This document shows, piece after piece, positions 27,541 to 35,691 of a DNA stretch of 64,000 nucleotides. The stretch covers positions 16,897-80,896 of the forward strand of contig JAJVHV010000012.1 of assembly GCA_022072445.1 (NCBI GenBank). The letters are read 5' to 3'. A program made the translations under genes and the position numbers. Every line of letters begins with the position of its first letter. The stretch's first letter is position 1. A model generated the notes under the pieces. It was not told the DNA's origin. It saw only the letters and a program-made list of their open reading frames with translations, and did not search any database. This stretch comes from Phycisphaerae bacterium (GTDB lineage: Bacteria; Planctomycetota; Phycisphaerae; UBA1845; Fen-1342).

Positions 27541-27713
27541 CAGGCGGTCGTCGTTCCCGTTCCGCTGGTGAGCAGTTCGTTGATCAGACCGAGAAGGATG
27601 ACGGGCACCTGCTGCACGACGATATCAGCCACCAGCGCGACACATCCGCCGAACTGGAGCAAAACGCCGCCGGCGAGGAACAGTGCGGCGTATTTGATCG
27701 CGCGAGTCTTCAT
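27540..27713 (-). CDS. Small lipoprotein coupled to the PhnD-like gene
   Basis: This 57-aa protein has a basic start (MKTRAIKY), a hydrophobic segment with the lipobox LLQFGGC near residue 23, one more apolar helix (VADIVVQQVPVILLGLINELL) and a short Thr/Gly tail. It is too small for an enzyme and probably acts as a membrane-bound accessory peptide. The ATG at 27713 is chosen because GGAG lies 9 bases upstream. Its stop overlaps the start of the binding-protein gene. A similar small lipoprotein lies at 25304-25552. Confidence 0.75.
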   Translation of the reverse strand: MKTRAIKYAALFLAGGVLLQFGGCVALVADIVVQQVPVILLGLINELLTSGTGTTTA

Positions 27714-27806
27714 AAGAGCGGTCTCCGAGTGTGAGCCCATGGCGGGCCGGTCCGGGGCAGCAGTATAGGCTGCGGCGAACGCAGCGGCAACCGCGAGGCC
27801 GTGTGT

Positions 27807-29519
27807 CTAGCCGCCGCGCGAAATCTCTTCCATGACCGCATCGATGCAGGGCCTCAAGGTGGCTTCCGAGAAGTCGAAGCGCAGGCCGGCGGTGGCGAAC
27901 AGCTCCGGCAGCGGGCGCGATCCGCCGAGGGCGAGCGTGGCGCGGTACATCGCGACGGCCTGGGCATAGTCCTGGCGCGCGTTCAGCCAGACCTGAAGCG
28001 CTCCGAGTTGGGCGATGCCGTACTCGACGTAGTAGAACGGCACTTCGAAGAAGTGCAGTTTGCGATGCCACGAATTGCGGTCATAGGACTCGAGCCCGCT
28101 CCAATCGACGAAGGGCGCGAAGCGGCGGGTGAGCGTCTGCCACTCGTCGAGCCGCCGATCGACGCTGTGCGACACGTGCGTGTAGACGTAATGCTGGAAG
28201 GCGTCGACGCGGGCCATCCAGGGGAAGAAGTTGAGGATGTCGGTCAGGTGGCGGCGGCGGGCGCGGCCGGCGTCGGGGCCGTAGAACTCCTCGAGGTGCG
28301 GGTGGGCCAGGCACTCCATGCCCATCGAGGCGACCTCGGCGATTTCCATCGGATAGGTGCGGTAGGGCAACAGCGGCTCGTTCCGGCACGACCAGGTGTG
28401 AAAGGCGTGGCCGCCCTCGTGCAGCAGCGTGCCGACGTCATCCTCGGTACCGACCGCGTTCATGAAGATGAACGGCATGCGGCGTTCGTGATAAGTGAGC
28501 TGATAGCCACCGGGCGCCTTGCCCTTGCGGCTGCCCAGGTCGAGCAGTTGCTGCGTGCGGAGCGTGTCGAAGATCCTGCCGAATTCGGGCGTGACGCGAT
28601 GGAAGATTCGCGCGCAGCCCGCGCTGAGCTGCTGGTCGGTCTCGAACGGGCGCAGCGGCGCGCGGCCCTCCGGGTCGACATCCAAGTCCCAGGGCCGCAA
28701 GCGCGGCACGTTCAGCTTTCGGCGGCGCTGTTCGGCCAATTGCGCGGCGGCAGGAACAACGACCCGCTCGATCGCGTCGTGAAAGCGCAGGCAGTCGTCG
28801 GGCGTGTAGTCGAAGCGCTCGAGTCGGCGAAACATGTACTCGCGATAGTCGGCGAAGCCCGCGTTGCGGCCGACCTGGTGGCGCAGCGCGACCATGTCGT
28901 CGTACAGCCGGTTCAGCGCGTCGGCGTCGGCCAGATAGCGGTCCGACGCGAGTCGCCACGCTTCCTCGCGGACAGCGCGGTCCGGCTCCTCCAGGTAGCG
29001 CCCGAGCTGTTGGATCGTGTGCTCCTGACCGTGGTACGTGCAGGTCATGGCGGCGGTGAGTTTTTGATACTGCTGGCTGAGCTTGTCGTCCTCGGTCAGC
29101 AGCGGCACGTTGTCCACGCGAAACAGCTCGATGGCGTTGCGCAGCTTCCGCGTCAGGACTTCGTAGCGCTTCGGCGGCAGCGGGAAGCGGACGGCGTGTT
29201 CGGCGAAGCGCCGCCGCAGGCGGTCGAGCCACGGTTCGCGGCGCGGCTTGAGGTGCTCGACATAGTCGAGGTAACGCCGCTCGCGCTGCGGGTCGTCCGT
29301 CTGGCAGGTGTATTGGATGTAGCGGGCGGCGCCCTCCTCATCAAACACCGCGTCCAGCTCCGACCAGTCCCGCAGCCAGCGATCGAGTCCATCCGCGGAG
29401 TCGATCGCCCGTTCGGACAATTCACGATAGTGCGGCTCGGCTCGATCCCACGTCGTGACGTCGGCGGACGCCGGCAGGTACTGACGCGGAAACTCCCGCA
29501 CGTCGGCGGTCGCGGCCAT
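27807..29519 (-). CDS. M3-family oligoendopeptidase (PepF-like)
   Basis: This cytoplasmic zinc metallopeptidase cleaves short peptides. The 570-aa length and the motif LLHEGGHAFHTW (about residues 368-379, HExxH zinc site) identify family M3; the later TYPMEIAEVASMGME carries the third Glu zinc ligand. The C-terminal FYYVEYGIAQLGALQVW segment is also typical of oligoendopeptidase F. No signal peptide is present. The ATG at 29519 follows AGGAG by 6 bases. The gene is upstream of, and in the same direction as, the lipoprotein/PhnD pair, with a 93-bp gap. Confidence 0.93.
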   Translation of the reverse strand: MAATADVREFPRQYLPASADVTTWDRAEPHYRELSERAIDSADGLDRWLRDWSELDAVFDEEGAARYIQYTCQTDDPQRERRYLDYVEHLKPRREPWLDRLRRRFAEHAVRFPLPPKRYEVLTRKLRNAIELFRVDNVPLLTEDDKLSQQYQKLTAAMTCTYHGQEHTIQQLGRYLEEPDRAVREEAWRLASDRYLADADALNRLYDDMVALRHQVGRNAGFADYREYMFRRLERFDYTPDDCLRFHDAIERVVVPAAAQLAEQRRRKLNVPRLRPWDLDVDPEGRAPLRPFETDQQLSAGCARIFHRVTPEFGRIFDTLRTQQLLDLGSRKGKAPGGYQLTYHERRMPFIFMNAVGTEDDVGTLLHEGGHAFHTWSCRNEPLLPYRTYPMEIAEVASMGMECLAHPHLEEFYGPDAGRARRRHLTDILNFFPWMARVDAFQHYVYTHVSHSVDRRLDEWQTLTRRFAPFVDWSGLESYDRNSWHRKLHFFEVPFYYVEYGIAQLGALQVWLNARQDYAQAVAMYRATLALGGSRPLPELFATAGLRFDFSEATLRPCIDAVMEEISRGG

Positions 29520-29739
29520 CGGACTCTCCTGAAAGAACGCTTTTCCGGCCGATTATTCGGCGCCCGGCGGCGGCGTGCAAGCCGGCGCCCTTGCCGGCGC
29601 ACCCTTCGCTCGCTGCCGCACCACGCTTGCCGGAATTCTGGGATCGCCGTATATTTCGGACGGCTGGTGCTATTCGTCGCCGACCCGGCCCGCGGCGGCA
29701 TTGGCGTGAGCGGCGACGCGGCACGCTTGGAGTTCCAAC

Positions 29740-30765
29740 TTGAAGAGCCCTCGATACTTAGTGCTGATCGGTGCTGGCGCTGCGTTGCTGGGAATTGGCG
29801 CGACACTGCTCGGCTGTGCGTCAGGTTTCGGCAGTTTTGGCCTGCTCGGTTCGCCGTTCTTCCTGTTCGATCCCGCTCTGGGCAGCCAGAATACACCCAC
29901 CGGGCCCAACAGCACGCTGACCGGCTCGGGCGGGACGGTCGGCGGCGCGACCGGCGCGACCGATCCGTGCGACGAGCAGCAGTCGCGCAAGTTCGTCCGC
30001 ATCTCGATGCGGAATCTCAACGAAGTGGACAACATCCACTACTTTCTGATCCTGATCGCGTTCGTCAACGGCGACCAGTATCCGTCCGGCGCAGTGTGTG
30101 TCGACGACGTGTCGATCTACCGCTCGTTCGGCTACGAGGAGGTGGCCGAGGGCGACGAGTTTCCGATCGGGAACACCTGCGTGACCGGACCCGCGCTGGT
30201 TTACTTCCACGAGAACGGCAACTACCGCGCCGCCGACGGAAGCCTCGCTTCGGGTATCGAGCCGTCGCGCGGCACCGGAGCGACGTTCGACAACTTCTTC
30301 ACCAGCGCCGGAGCGCTCGTGCCCGTGCCGGATCGCATCCTCTTCCAGAACCCGGGCACCGGCGACGGCTTCGATCTGAAGGTCGCGTTCACGCCGAACA
30401 ATCCGTGCACCGAGTCCGTGGGCGTGTCGCAGTGCGGCGTCGATGCGTTTTATTACGTCGACGAGAATGACCTGCCGGTCGGATCGACGGCGTTGGGCGT
30501 CGGTTCGTCGCGGCGCGTTCCGGCCGAGATTCAGGGGACCGGCTGCGAATGCCGCGGCTCGGCCGAACCATTCCAGGTCCTGGCGCCTTCCGGCACGACC
30601 GCGTCGAACGCGGAGTGCAACGAGTTCGTTCGCGGCGGCCGGATCGATTACGCGTTCATTCGCGACGACGTGACGCCGCCGATCCCGCAGCTCGTGTGGC
30701 GCGTGACGGACGCCTCGGGCAGCGTGATCCACGACTTCGATGACGCGGCGAACGTCAGCCCGTAA
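29740..30765 (+). CDS. Hypothetical lipoprotein
   Basis: The 341-aa protein is probably exported and lipidated: a hydrophobic helix (YLVLIGAGAALLGIGATLLGC) ends in a lipobox Cys near residue 26. It is followed by a Gly/Thr/Pro-rich segment. The rest is predicted beta-rich with several Cys residues (DPCDEQ, GTGCECRG, NAECNEF) likely to form disulfides. The tail has HDFDDAANVSP. No enzyme motif is visible. The start is TTG at 29740 with GGAG 7 bases upstream, the only start that yields the lipoprotein signal. It stands alone between the M3 peptidase and a sugar-binding protein. Confidence 0.7.
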   Translation: MKSPRYLVLIGAGAALLGIGATLLGCASGFGSFGLLGSPFFLFDPALGSQNTPTGPNSTLTGSGGTVGGATGATDPCDEQQSRKFVRISMRNLNEVDNIHYFLILIAFVNGDQYPSGAVCVDDVSIYRSFGYEEVAEGDEFPIGNTCVTGPALVYFHENGNYRAADGSLASGIEPSRGTGATFDNFFTSAGALVPVPDRILFQNPGTGDGFDLKVAFTPNNPCTESVGVSQCGVDAFYYVDENDLPVGSTALGVGSSRRVPAEIQGTGCECRGSAEPFQVLAPSGTTASNAECNEFVRGGRIDYAFIRDDVTPPIPQLVWRVTDASGSVIHDFDDAANVSP

Positions 30766-30808
30766 GCCAGGCCGTGTCGCACGGCCGCCCTTCGCTCTCG
30801 CGAAACAT

Positions 30809-30836
30809 GTAGCACAGCCGCGCCCGGCTGTGCTAC
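30809..30836. terminator. Perfect 12-bp hairpin after the lipoprotein gene
   Basis: GTAGCACAGCCG and CGGCTGTGCTAC pair perfectly with a CGCC loop, 44 bp after the stop at 30765. No T tract follows. It may be a terminator or a dispersed repeat: a related, shorter motif, AGCACAGCC, occurs near 8882. Confidence 0.55.
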
Positions 30837-30956
30837 TGCTACAAGTGACCTGTCATCCGCGATTCGCTCTTGCAGTGCATCTCCGGCTTCTCCGCTACAC
30901 TGGTTCTCCGAACGGACCTATGGCCGGACAGCCCGCACCACGTACGGAGCCGAATC

Positions 30957-31967
30957 ATGATGCCTGTTCTTGCGCTCGCCCTGCTCTCGACATTCGCCGC
31001 TGAATCGCAGCCGGCCGCGACCGCGTGCCAACCGGCGGAGCCGGCCCAGAAGCGCATCACGGTCTGCCTGCTGCCCAAGAAAAAGGGCGTGCCCTATTTC
31101 ACGAGCTGTGCCAAGGGTGCGCAGGAAGCCGCGGCCGAGCTGGGCGGCGTCGAGCTGATCTATGACGGCCCGACCGACGGCTCGCCCGAAAAGGCGGCTG
31201 CTATGATCGAGCGCTGGGCGCTCCGCGGCGTCGACGTGATCGCCGTCTCGCCGAATGACCCCGACGTGCTGGCGCCGGCGATGAAGAAGGCTCGCGAGAA
31301 GGGCGTGCACGTGGTGACGTGGGATGCGGACGGGAAGAGCGACGCGCGGGAGTTCATGGTGAATCAGGCGACTTCGCGCGAGATCGGCCGCGCCCTGGTA
31401 GACGCGATGGTCGCCGACCTGGGCGGAGCACAGGTCGCCGGCGAGGTCGCTATCATCACGGCGACGCTGACGGCCGCGAATCAGAATGAGTGGATCGTGC
31501 ACATCAAGGAGCGCCTGGCGGACTTTCCGGGGCTTTCGCTGGTTGCGGTGCGGCCGTCGAACGAGGACCAGAAGCTGGCCTTTCAGGCCACGCGCGACTT
31601 GATCGGCGCGCACCCGCGGCTGCGCGGCATTTTCGCCATCAGCTCCGTCGCCTTTCCCGGCGCTGCCGAGGCCATTCGGCAGGGCGGGCTGGGCGGCAAA
31701 GTGCTGGTGACGGGGCTTTCGACCCCCAATGACATGCGCGCTTACGTGAAAGACGGAACCGTCCGCTCCGTCGTGCTGTGGAACACGGTAGACCTCGGGT
31801 ATCTGACCGTGCACGTCGCCGACGCGGTCGCGCGCGGCCGGCTGAAACCGGGTGCCACGGCGATGAGCGCGGGCCGGCTCGGCGAGAGAGTGGTCGCGGG
31901 CGACCAGGTTCTGCTTGGCAAGATTCTGATTTTCAACGCCGAGAACATCGACAAGTTTGACTTCTAG
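30957..31967 (+). CDS. Sugar ABC transporter substrate-binding protein (LsrB/RhaS-like)
   Basis: The 336-aa exported protein is a periplasmic-binding-protein-type sugar binder. It has a short signal (VLALALLSTFAAE), then the fold: RITVCLLPKKKGVPYFTSCAKG, ELIYDGPTDGSPEKAAAMIE, VDVIAVSPNDPDVLAPAMKKA and VVTWDADGKSDAREFMVNQA. This pattern is characteristic of the autoinducer-2 (LsrB) and rhamnose (RhaS) branch. No permease or ATPase is adjacent, so it is an orphan binding protein. ATG 30957 follows GGAG by 7 bases; a TACACT hexamer at 30896-30901 may be its -10. The ligand is inferred only from the family. Confidence 0.85.
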   Translation: MMPVLALALLSTFAAESQPAATACQPAEPAQKRITVCLLPKKKGVPYFTSCAKGAQEAAAELGGVELIYDGPTDGSPEKAAAMIERWALRGVDVIAVSPNDPDVLAPAMKKAREKGVHVVTWDADGKSDAREFMVNQATSREIGRALVDAMVADLGGAQVAGEVAIITATLTAANQNEWIVHIKERLADFPGLSLVAVRPSNEDQKLAFQATRDLIGAHPRLRGIFAISSVAFPGAAEAIRQGGLGGKVLVTGLSTPNDMRAYVKDGTVRSVVLWNTVDLGYLTVHVADAVARGRLKPGATAMSAGRLGERVVAGDQVLLGKILIFNAENIDKFDF

Positions 31968-31987
31968 AGAGTCGCCCCGCATACACT
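31957..31987 (+). promoter_or_regulatory. Candidate promoter for the NUDIX gene
   Basis: TTGACT (31957-31962) and TACACT (31982-31987) are separated by 19 bp, 28 bp before the TTG start at 32016. The -35 lies in the end of the preceding gene. Confidence 0.35.
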
Positions 31988-32015
31988 TCCGTCGCACATT
32001 TGTCAGGGGTTCGCA

Positions 32016-32579
32016 TTGAGCGACCGTCCTCCGCAGCCGGCTGAACACGATACGGTGCTTGCCGAGGGGAAGTTCATGCGCCTGGTGGCTCGTGGCCATT
32101 GGGAGTTCGCCGAACGCATTGGCTGCCGCGCCGCGGTCGTCATTGTCGCCGTGTCACCCGACGGCCGGCTGCTGCTGGTCGAACAGCATCGTGTGCCCCT
32201 GCGGAGGGACGTGATCGAGCTTCCCGCCGGCCTGGTCGGCGACGATGGCGACGCGGATGAACCCATCGCCGACGCTGCCCGGCGCGAGCTGCGTGAGGAG
32301 ACCGGCTACGAAGCGGCGGGGGTCGAGGAGTTGATGTTCGGGCCGACGTCGGCGGGCTTCAGCACGGAGGTCGTGCACTTTGTGCGCGCCACGGGGCTGC
32401 GGCGGGTGGCGGACGGCGGGGGCGTCGGGCACGAGCGGATTCGCGTACACGAAGTGCCGCTCGCGGATGCCGCCGGCTGGCTTGAAGGCCGCCGCGCTGC
32501 CGGCGTGCTGATCGATCCCAAGGTCTACGCCGGCGTGTATTTCGCGACTGCCGCACCCGATGCGGCGCGGCACGACTGA
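32016..32579 (+). CDS. NUDIX hydrolase (ADP-ribose pyrophosphatase-like)
   Basis: This enzyme hydrolyses nucleoside diphosphates linked to another group. The 187-aa protein has the Nudix region [20 protein letters not shown] followed by [14 protein letters not shown], matching the box except that one extra residue lies between the first Gly and the first Glu (G-x6-E rather than G-x5-E). The preceding IELPAGLV and following TSAGFSTE fit the ADP-sugar pyrophosphatase branch. The start is TTG at 32016 with AGGGG 7 bases upstream. Confidence 0.88.
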   Translation: MSDRPPQPAEHDTVLAEGKFMRLVARGHWEFAERIGCRAAVVIVAVSPDGRLLLVEQHRVPLRRDVIELPAGLVGDDGDADEPIADAARRELREETGYEAAGVEELMFGPTSAGFSTEVVHFVRATGLRRVADGGGVGHERIRVHEVPLADAAGWLEGRRAAGVLIDPKVYAGVYFATAAPDAARHD

Positions 32580-32625
32580 TTGGTGCGGCTGTGCCGCGCG
32601 CGACGACCGGAGCGAGCGATGCCGG

Positions 32626-32631
32626 TATACT
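32626..32631 (+). promoter_or_regulatory. -10 element before the SEC-C gene
   Basis: TATACT lies 22 bp before the GTG start at 32654. The upstream sequence is too GC-rich to show a clear -35. Confidence 0.4.
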
Positions 32632-32653
32632 CTCTGGAAGAAGGAGCGCAGAC

Positions 32654-32860
32654 GTGTCCAAGCCCGATAAGTTGACATCCCGATTTGAGCAGCGTGAGGA
32701 GCGCAAGCGGCTCGACCGCGCCGTCGTCTCACCCGACGATCCCCCGCTGCCTGACACGCCGGTCGAGCAGGCTCACGCGGCGAAAACCGTCGGCCGCAAC
32801 GACGAATGCCCGTGCGGCTCGGGGAAGAAATACAAGAAGTGCTGCGGGAAGTCGAAGTAG
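32654..32860 (+). CDS. SEC-C motif protein
   Basis: This 68-aa protein ends with a SEC-C zinc motif, [18 protein letters not shown], the short Zn-binding tail known from SecA. The N-terminal 40 residues are charged and probably helical. Such stand-alone proteins are thought to bind ribosomes or other proteins, but a role cannot be assigned here. The start is GTG at 32654, preceded by a near-ideal AAGGAG with a 7-base gap. Its TAG is immediately followed by the ATG of the Fe-S cluster gene, so the two are likely one transcript. Confidence 0.85.
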   Translation: MSKPDKLTSRFEQREERKRLDRAVVSPDDPPLPDTPVEQAHAAKTVGRNDECPCGSGKKYKKCCGKSK

Positions 32861-33322
32861 ATGACCTCAGCGCCGCAACAGACTCGCCGGCCGGTCTGGT
32901 ACACGGACGGTCTGCGCTTCACGTGCACGCAGTGCGGCAACTGCTGCGGCGGCGCGCCTGGCTATGTGTGGGTGACCGACGACGACGTGGCTCGCATCGC
33001 GCAGAGTCTGAGCATGCCGGTGCCGCGCTTCATCGAGCTGCACGTGCGCGACGTCGGCGTCCGCCGCAGTCTGAAGGAGCGGCCGAACGGCGACTGCGAG
33101 TTTCTGGCGCGCGATGCGGCGGGTAAGGCGCGTTGCGAGATCTACGCGCAGCGACCGATGCAGTGCCGCACGTGGCCGTTCTGGGAAGGTAACCTGGAAT
33201 CGCCGCGGGCGTGGGCCGAGGCGGCCGAAGGGTGTCCCGGCATCAATCGCGGCCAGCACCACCCGTTGCCGGTGATTCAAGCTGCGCTGTCGCGGAACGG
33301 GGCCGTTCCTGCCGCGCTTTGA
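32861..33322 (+). CDS. YkgJ-family cysteine cluster protein
   Basis: The 153-aa protein contains the CxxCxxCC pattern FTCTQCGNCCGGAPG near residues 20-35, a further Cys in GDCEFLARD and a later RPMQCRTWPFWEG. This matches the YkgJ (UPF0153) family of putative zinc or iron-sulfur cluster proteins. It begins at the base after the stop of the SEC-C gene. Its last 80 bp overlap the 3' end of a convergent gene. Function is unknown beyond the metal-binding prediction. Confidence 0.85.
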   Translation: MTSAPQQTRRPVWYTDGLRFTCTQCGNCCGGAPGYVWVTDDDVARIAQSLSMPVPRFIELHVRDVGVRRSLKERPNGDCEFLARDAAGKARCEIYAQRPMQCRTWPFWEGNLESPRAWAEAAEGCPGINRGQHHPLPVIQAALSRNGAVPAAL

Positions 33323-34154
33323 GCGCCAGCGTCAGCCAGCCGGCCAGTGTGGCCAGCCCACCCACCCAGACGAGTGTCGGAAAGCTGGTCTGCCAGGCGA
33401 TTTCGCTGTGATCCGTCAGCCGGAAGCAGCACAGCGCCGCGACCAGAAGGAGACAGCCGAAAACGCGCCTGGCGGGCGACGAGCGCGGATGGAGCGTCAG
33501 GCCACACAGCGCCGCCAGGATGATGATGAGTCGCAGTAGCGGAAACACCGCCACGCCATAGGACAGTCCGCGGCTGAGATTCCAGACCAGTCCCCAGGTG
33601 AGGCGCTTTTGCGTGCCGCCCTCGGCCCCCTCGAGCGTCTTGGGCCCCAGGCCGGGGCTCATGGTTTCGAGCGGAGCGCTGCCCGGCGTGGCGCGTGAGC
33701 GTGCCGCGACCCACGTGTGCAGCACGTCGTTTACCAGCCAGGCGTCGTAGCCCATGTGGCGCAAGACCGAAGCGGCCAGCACCGCGCGGCCGTCGCAGTC
33801 TTCGCGACCCAATCGCAGAACCTCCGCCGTCGTCGGCAGATAATCCATGACGCCCCAGGTTTCCCAATCCCAAGCATAGGGAATTCGCTCGTACACCACG
33901 GCCTGAACGGCCGCCAGCACCGCCTTGTCGTCTGCGCCGGGCGCGACGCGCTCGCGCGCCGCGGTGGCGAACGGGCCGAGCCCGCGGGCGTTGGCGTCAA
34001 TGACGCTGTTCATGTCGTTGATCCGCCGCAGCCACTCCGGGAGCATCCAGACGCGCGGAAAGCAGGTCAGCGCGACCACTGCTAGGAATAACGTCGCTTT
34101 CAACGGCCAGCGCGACCATGCCGGCCAGCGGTGAATTTTCAGCCACCACGACAT
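33243..34154 (-). CDS. Transglutaminase-like membrane protein
   Basis: The 303-aa protein has one N-terminal membrane helix (WPLKATLFLAVVALTC) and three or more C-terminal helices. Between them is a transglutaminase-like domain with the Cys motif LGREDCDGRAVLAASVLRHM (Cys near residue 117) and a downstream His in DVLHTWVAA (near 146). This matches cysteine-protease-like transglutaminase homologues; substrate unknown. The start ATG is preceded by GAGGA. Its C-terminal 26 codons overlap the convergent YkgJ-family gene, which is unusual and may mean one of the two stops is mis-assigned. Confidence 0.7.
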   Translation of the reverse strand: MSWWLKIHRWPAWSRWPLKATLFLAVVALTCFPRVWMLPEWLRRINDMNSVIDANARGLGPFATAARERVAPGADDKAVLAAVQAVVYERIPYAWDWETWGVMDYLPTTAEVLRLGREDCDGRAVLAASVLRHMGYDAWLVNDVLHTWVAARSRATPGSAPLETMSPGLGPKTLEGAEGGTQKRLTWGLVWNLSRGLSYGVAVFPLLRLIIILAALCGLTLHPRSSPARRVFGCLLLVAALCCFRLTDHSEIAWQTSFPTLVWVGGLATLAGWLTLALKARQERPRSATAQLESPATGGAGRD

Positions 34155-34217
34155 ACGCAGTCCTCGGCCAATCTCACGCCGCCCGATCTCGCGCGCCCCG
34201 TGCCCGCGGCGCCACCC

Positions 34218-34676
34218 TTATCGCGCGCTGCCCGCGTCAACCGCGCGGCGCTGCTGCACAAGCGACGTAACGAAAGCGACGGTCGCAAATGCCGCGAAGA
34301 CCATCGGCGGAGGAAACTGGAACGCAATCGTGATTATCAGCAGCAGAGCGGCGAAAATCACGTTCGCCAGCGTTGCGCTGCGCAAGTCGGGCGCCCGATC
34401 GACGATTCGGAGCCGAAGGAGGTTCAAAACGCCCACTTGAATCAGAAGCACGCTGAAGCTCGCGTTGAGGATCTGCATGCCGTGCCAGGCCGTCGGCCGG
34501 AACGGGCCGATTGCGGTGCTCAACGCGCGCAGAGCGCGGTCCGCCGTGATCTCCTGCGGCGACGAAGGCCGGACCACCAGAGCCTTGCCCACGGCGAGCA
34601 GGTGAACACCGCCGAAAACGATCAGCGAGATCGATGCGATCCTGAATGCGCGGCGGCCGGGCGCGGCGTGGGTCAT
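34218..34676 (-). CDS. Four-helix membrane protein of unknown function
   Basis: The 152-aa protein has four predicted membrane helices: RIASISLIVFGGVHLLAVG, SFSVLLIQVGVLNLL, ANVIFAALLLIITIAFQF and MVFAAFATVAFVTSLV. The segment AWHGMQILNASFS lies between the first two and is the most conserved-looking part. It resembles small uncharacterised membrane proteins of the LIC_13387 type, without a known role. The ATG at 34676 has GGAG 9 bases upstream; an in-frame ATG at 34691 adds five residues inside a 28-bp repeat and is less likely. Confidence 0.6.
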   Translation of the reverse strand: MTHAAPGRRAFRIASISLIVFGGVHLLAVGKALVVRPSSPQEITADRALRALSTAIGPFRPTAWHGMQILNASFSVLLIQVGVLNLLRLRIVDRAPDLRSATLANVIFAALLLIITIAFQFPPPMVFAAFATVAFVTSLVQQRRAVDAGSAR

Positions 34677-34742
34677 CGGCGGATTCTCCATTCGATCCGT
34701 CCATCGGCGGAATTTCCAGTTGATCTGCCCATCGGCGGCTGG
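34674..34742. repeat. 28-bp direct repeat at a gene start
   Basis: Copies beginning CATCGGCGG lie at 34674, 34702 and 34730, exactly 28 bp apart (the third is partial). They overlap the alternative start codons of the minus-strand membrane protein gene, so they may have been spread by slippage. Confidence 0.8.
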
Positions 34743-34811
34743 TCAGTCTAATGAAGTTGCGCCAGGTTCACCAAGTGGCGGCCTGTCGCGACGGCGGCGG
34801 CTGGATTTCTG

Positions 34812-34841
34812 TTGCAAGTTACGGTGTGGCGGCGGTAATCT
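34812..34841 (+). promoter_or_regulatory. Candidate promoter for the PEP-CTERM gene
   Basis: TTGCAA and TAATCT are 18 bp apart in an AT-richer patch. The implied leader is about 95 bases, unlike the short leaders elsewhere in the window. Confidence 0.3.
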
Positions 34842-34942
34842 TTCGAATCAGGTAGTCGGGCGCCGGGCCGGCGTGACTCATGACCATCCACATCTGCCGA
34901 TCCGGTTGCGCGCATTCCACGGGGTTGGAGAGGAGTGTCGCC

Positions 34943-35635
34943 GTGCAAGCGAGACGCTTCGGACGCGGGCCCGCCGGATGGCTCGCTGCTGCTATCGTGC
35001 TGGTCGCGCCGGCTGTTGCGGCAGCTCAACCCGGTGCTTTCAACTACCCGCCGATCGGCGAGGCGATCCTCTCGGCTGAGTTTGTCCTGGATACGGCCGA
35101 GCTGAACGCGCATCGATTCTTCGCCGGTCTGGAAATCAACCATGTCGAGCTGGTCGACGTCGCCGGCGTGCTCGCCGCTGAGGACCTGTCGACCGCGCTT
35201 TTCGGCGTCTCGGCTTTTCCGGCGCCGCCGCTGGTGGATCAGCCGCCGACGGCGACCGGGCTGCTGGTGGCGGGCGTGTCGCCGGCGTTCTTTCCCGCGC
35301 TGGCGGGAGGTTCGGTCGGGCTGCGGGCCGTGCTGACCGATAGCATCGACGCGGCCTTCGCGATCGACACGATCCGTCTGCACATCGTCACCGCGCTGAC
35401 GACCATCGACGCGCACTACGGCAGCGCCAACGACGGTTTCGGGCTGGGGATTCCCGATGGCGGCTTTCTACCCGGTCCGCTGCCGGCGTCGCTCCCGCCG
35501 GGATCGACCGGCACGGGTTTCGACGAGACGATCAGCACCAAGTCGATCAACGTCGTGCCCGAGCCGGCGGCGATCGCGTGTGGCGTCGCCGCGTACGCCT
35601 GGCTCCTGCGTCGCCGCGAGTCGCCGAGTTCGTGA
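34943..35635 (+). CDS. PEP-CTERM sorting-domain protein
   Basis: The 230-aa protein has a signal peptide (WLAAAIVLVAPAVAAAQ) and a C-terminal sorting signal, VPEPAAIACGVAAYAWLLRRR: a VPEP motif, a membrane helix and an Arg cluster. That layout is the substrate mark of exosortase systems. The middle is a secreted beta-rich domain of unknown function, with the segment ISTKSINVVPEP leading into the motif. No exosortase gene is in the window. GTG 34943 is chosen because AGGAG lies 7 bases upstream. Confidence 0.8.
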   Translation: MQARRFGRGPAGWLAAAIVLVAPAVAAAQPGAFNYPPIGEAILSAEFVLDTAELNAHRFFAGLEINHVELVDVAGVLAAEDLSTALFGVSAFPAPPLVDQPPTATGLLVAGVSPAFFPALAGGSVGLRAVLTDSIDAAFAIDTIRLHIVTALTTIDAHYGSANDGFGLGIPDGGFLPGPLPASLPPGSTGTGFDETISTKSINVVPEPAAIACGVAAYAWLLRRRESPSS

Positions 35636-35691
35636 GTCAACGAGTTGCGGCGGCGAATCACCATCGGCGCGCGCAACGGAGGGTCATTGCA

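Noticed and set aside
27801-30470. 889-codon plus-strand open frame across the M3 peptidase region
   Set aside because: It runs antisense to a gene with a clear HExxH peptidase signature and has Arg/Val/Ala-rich, unstructured composition.
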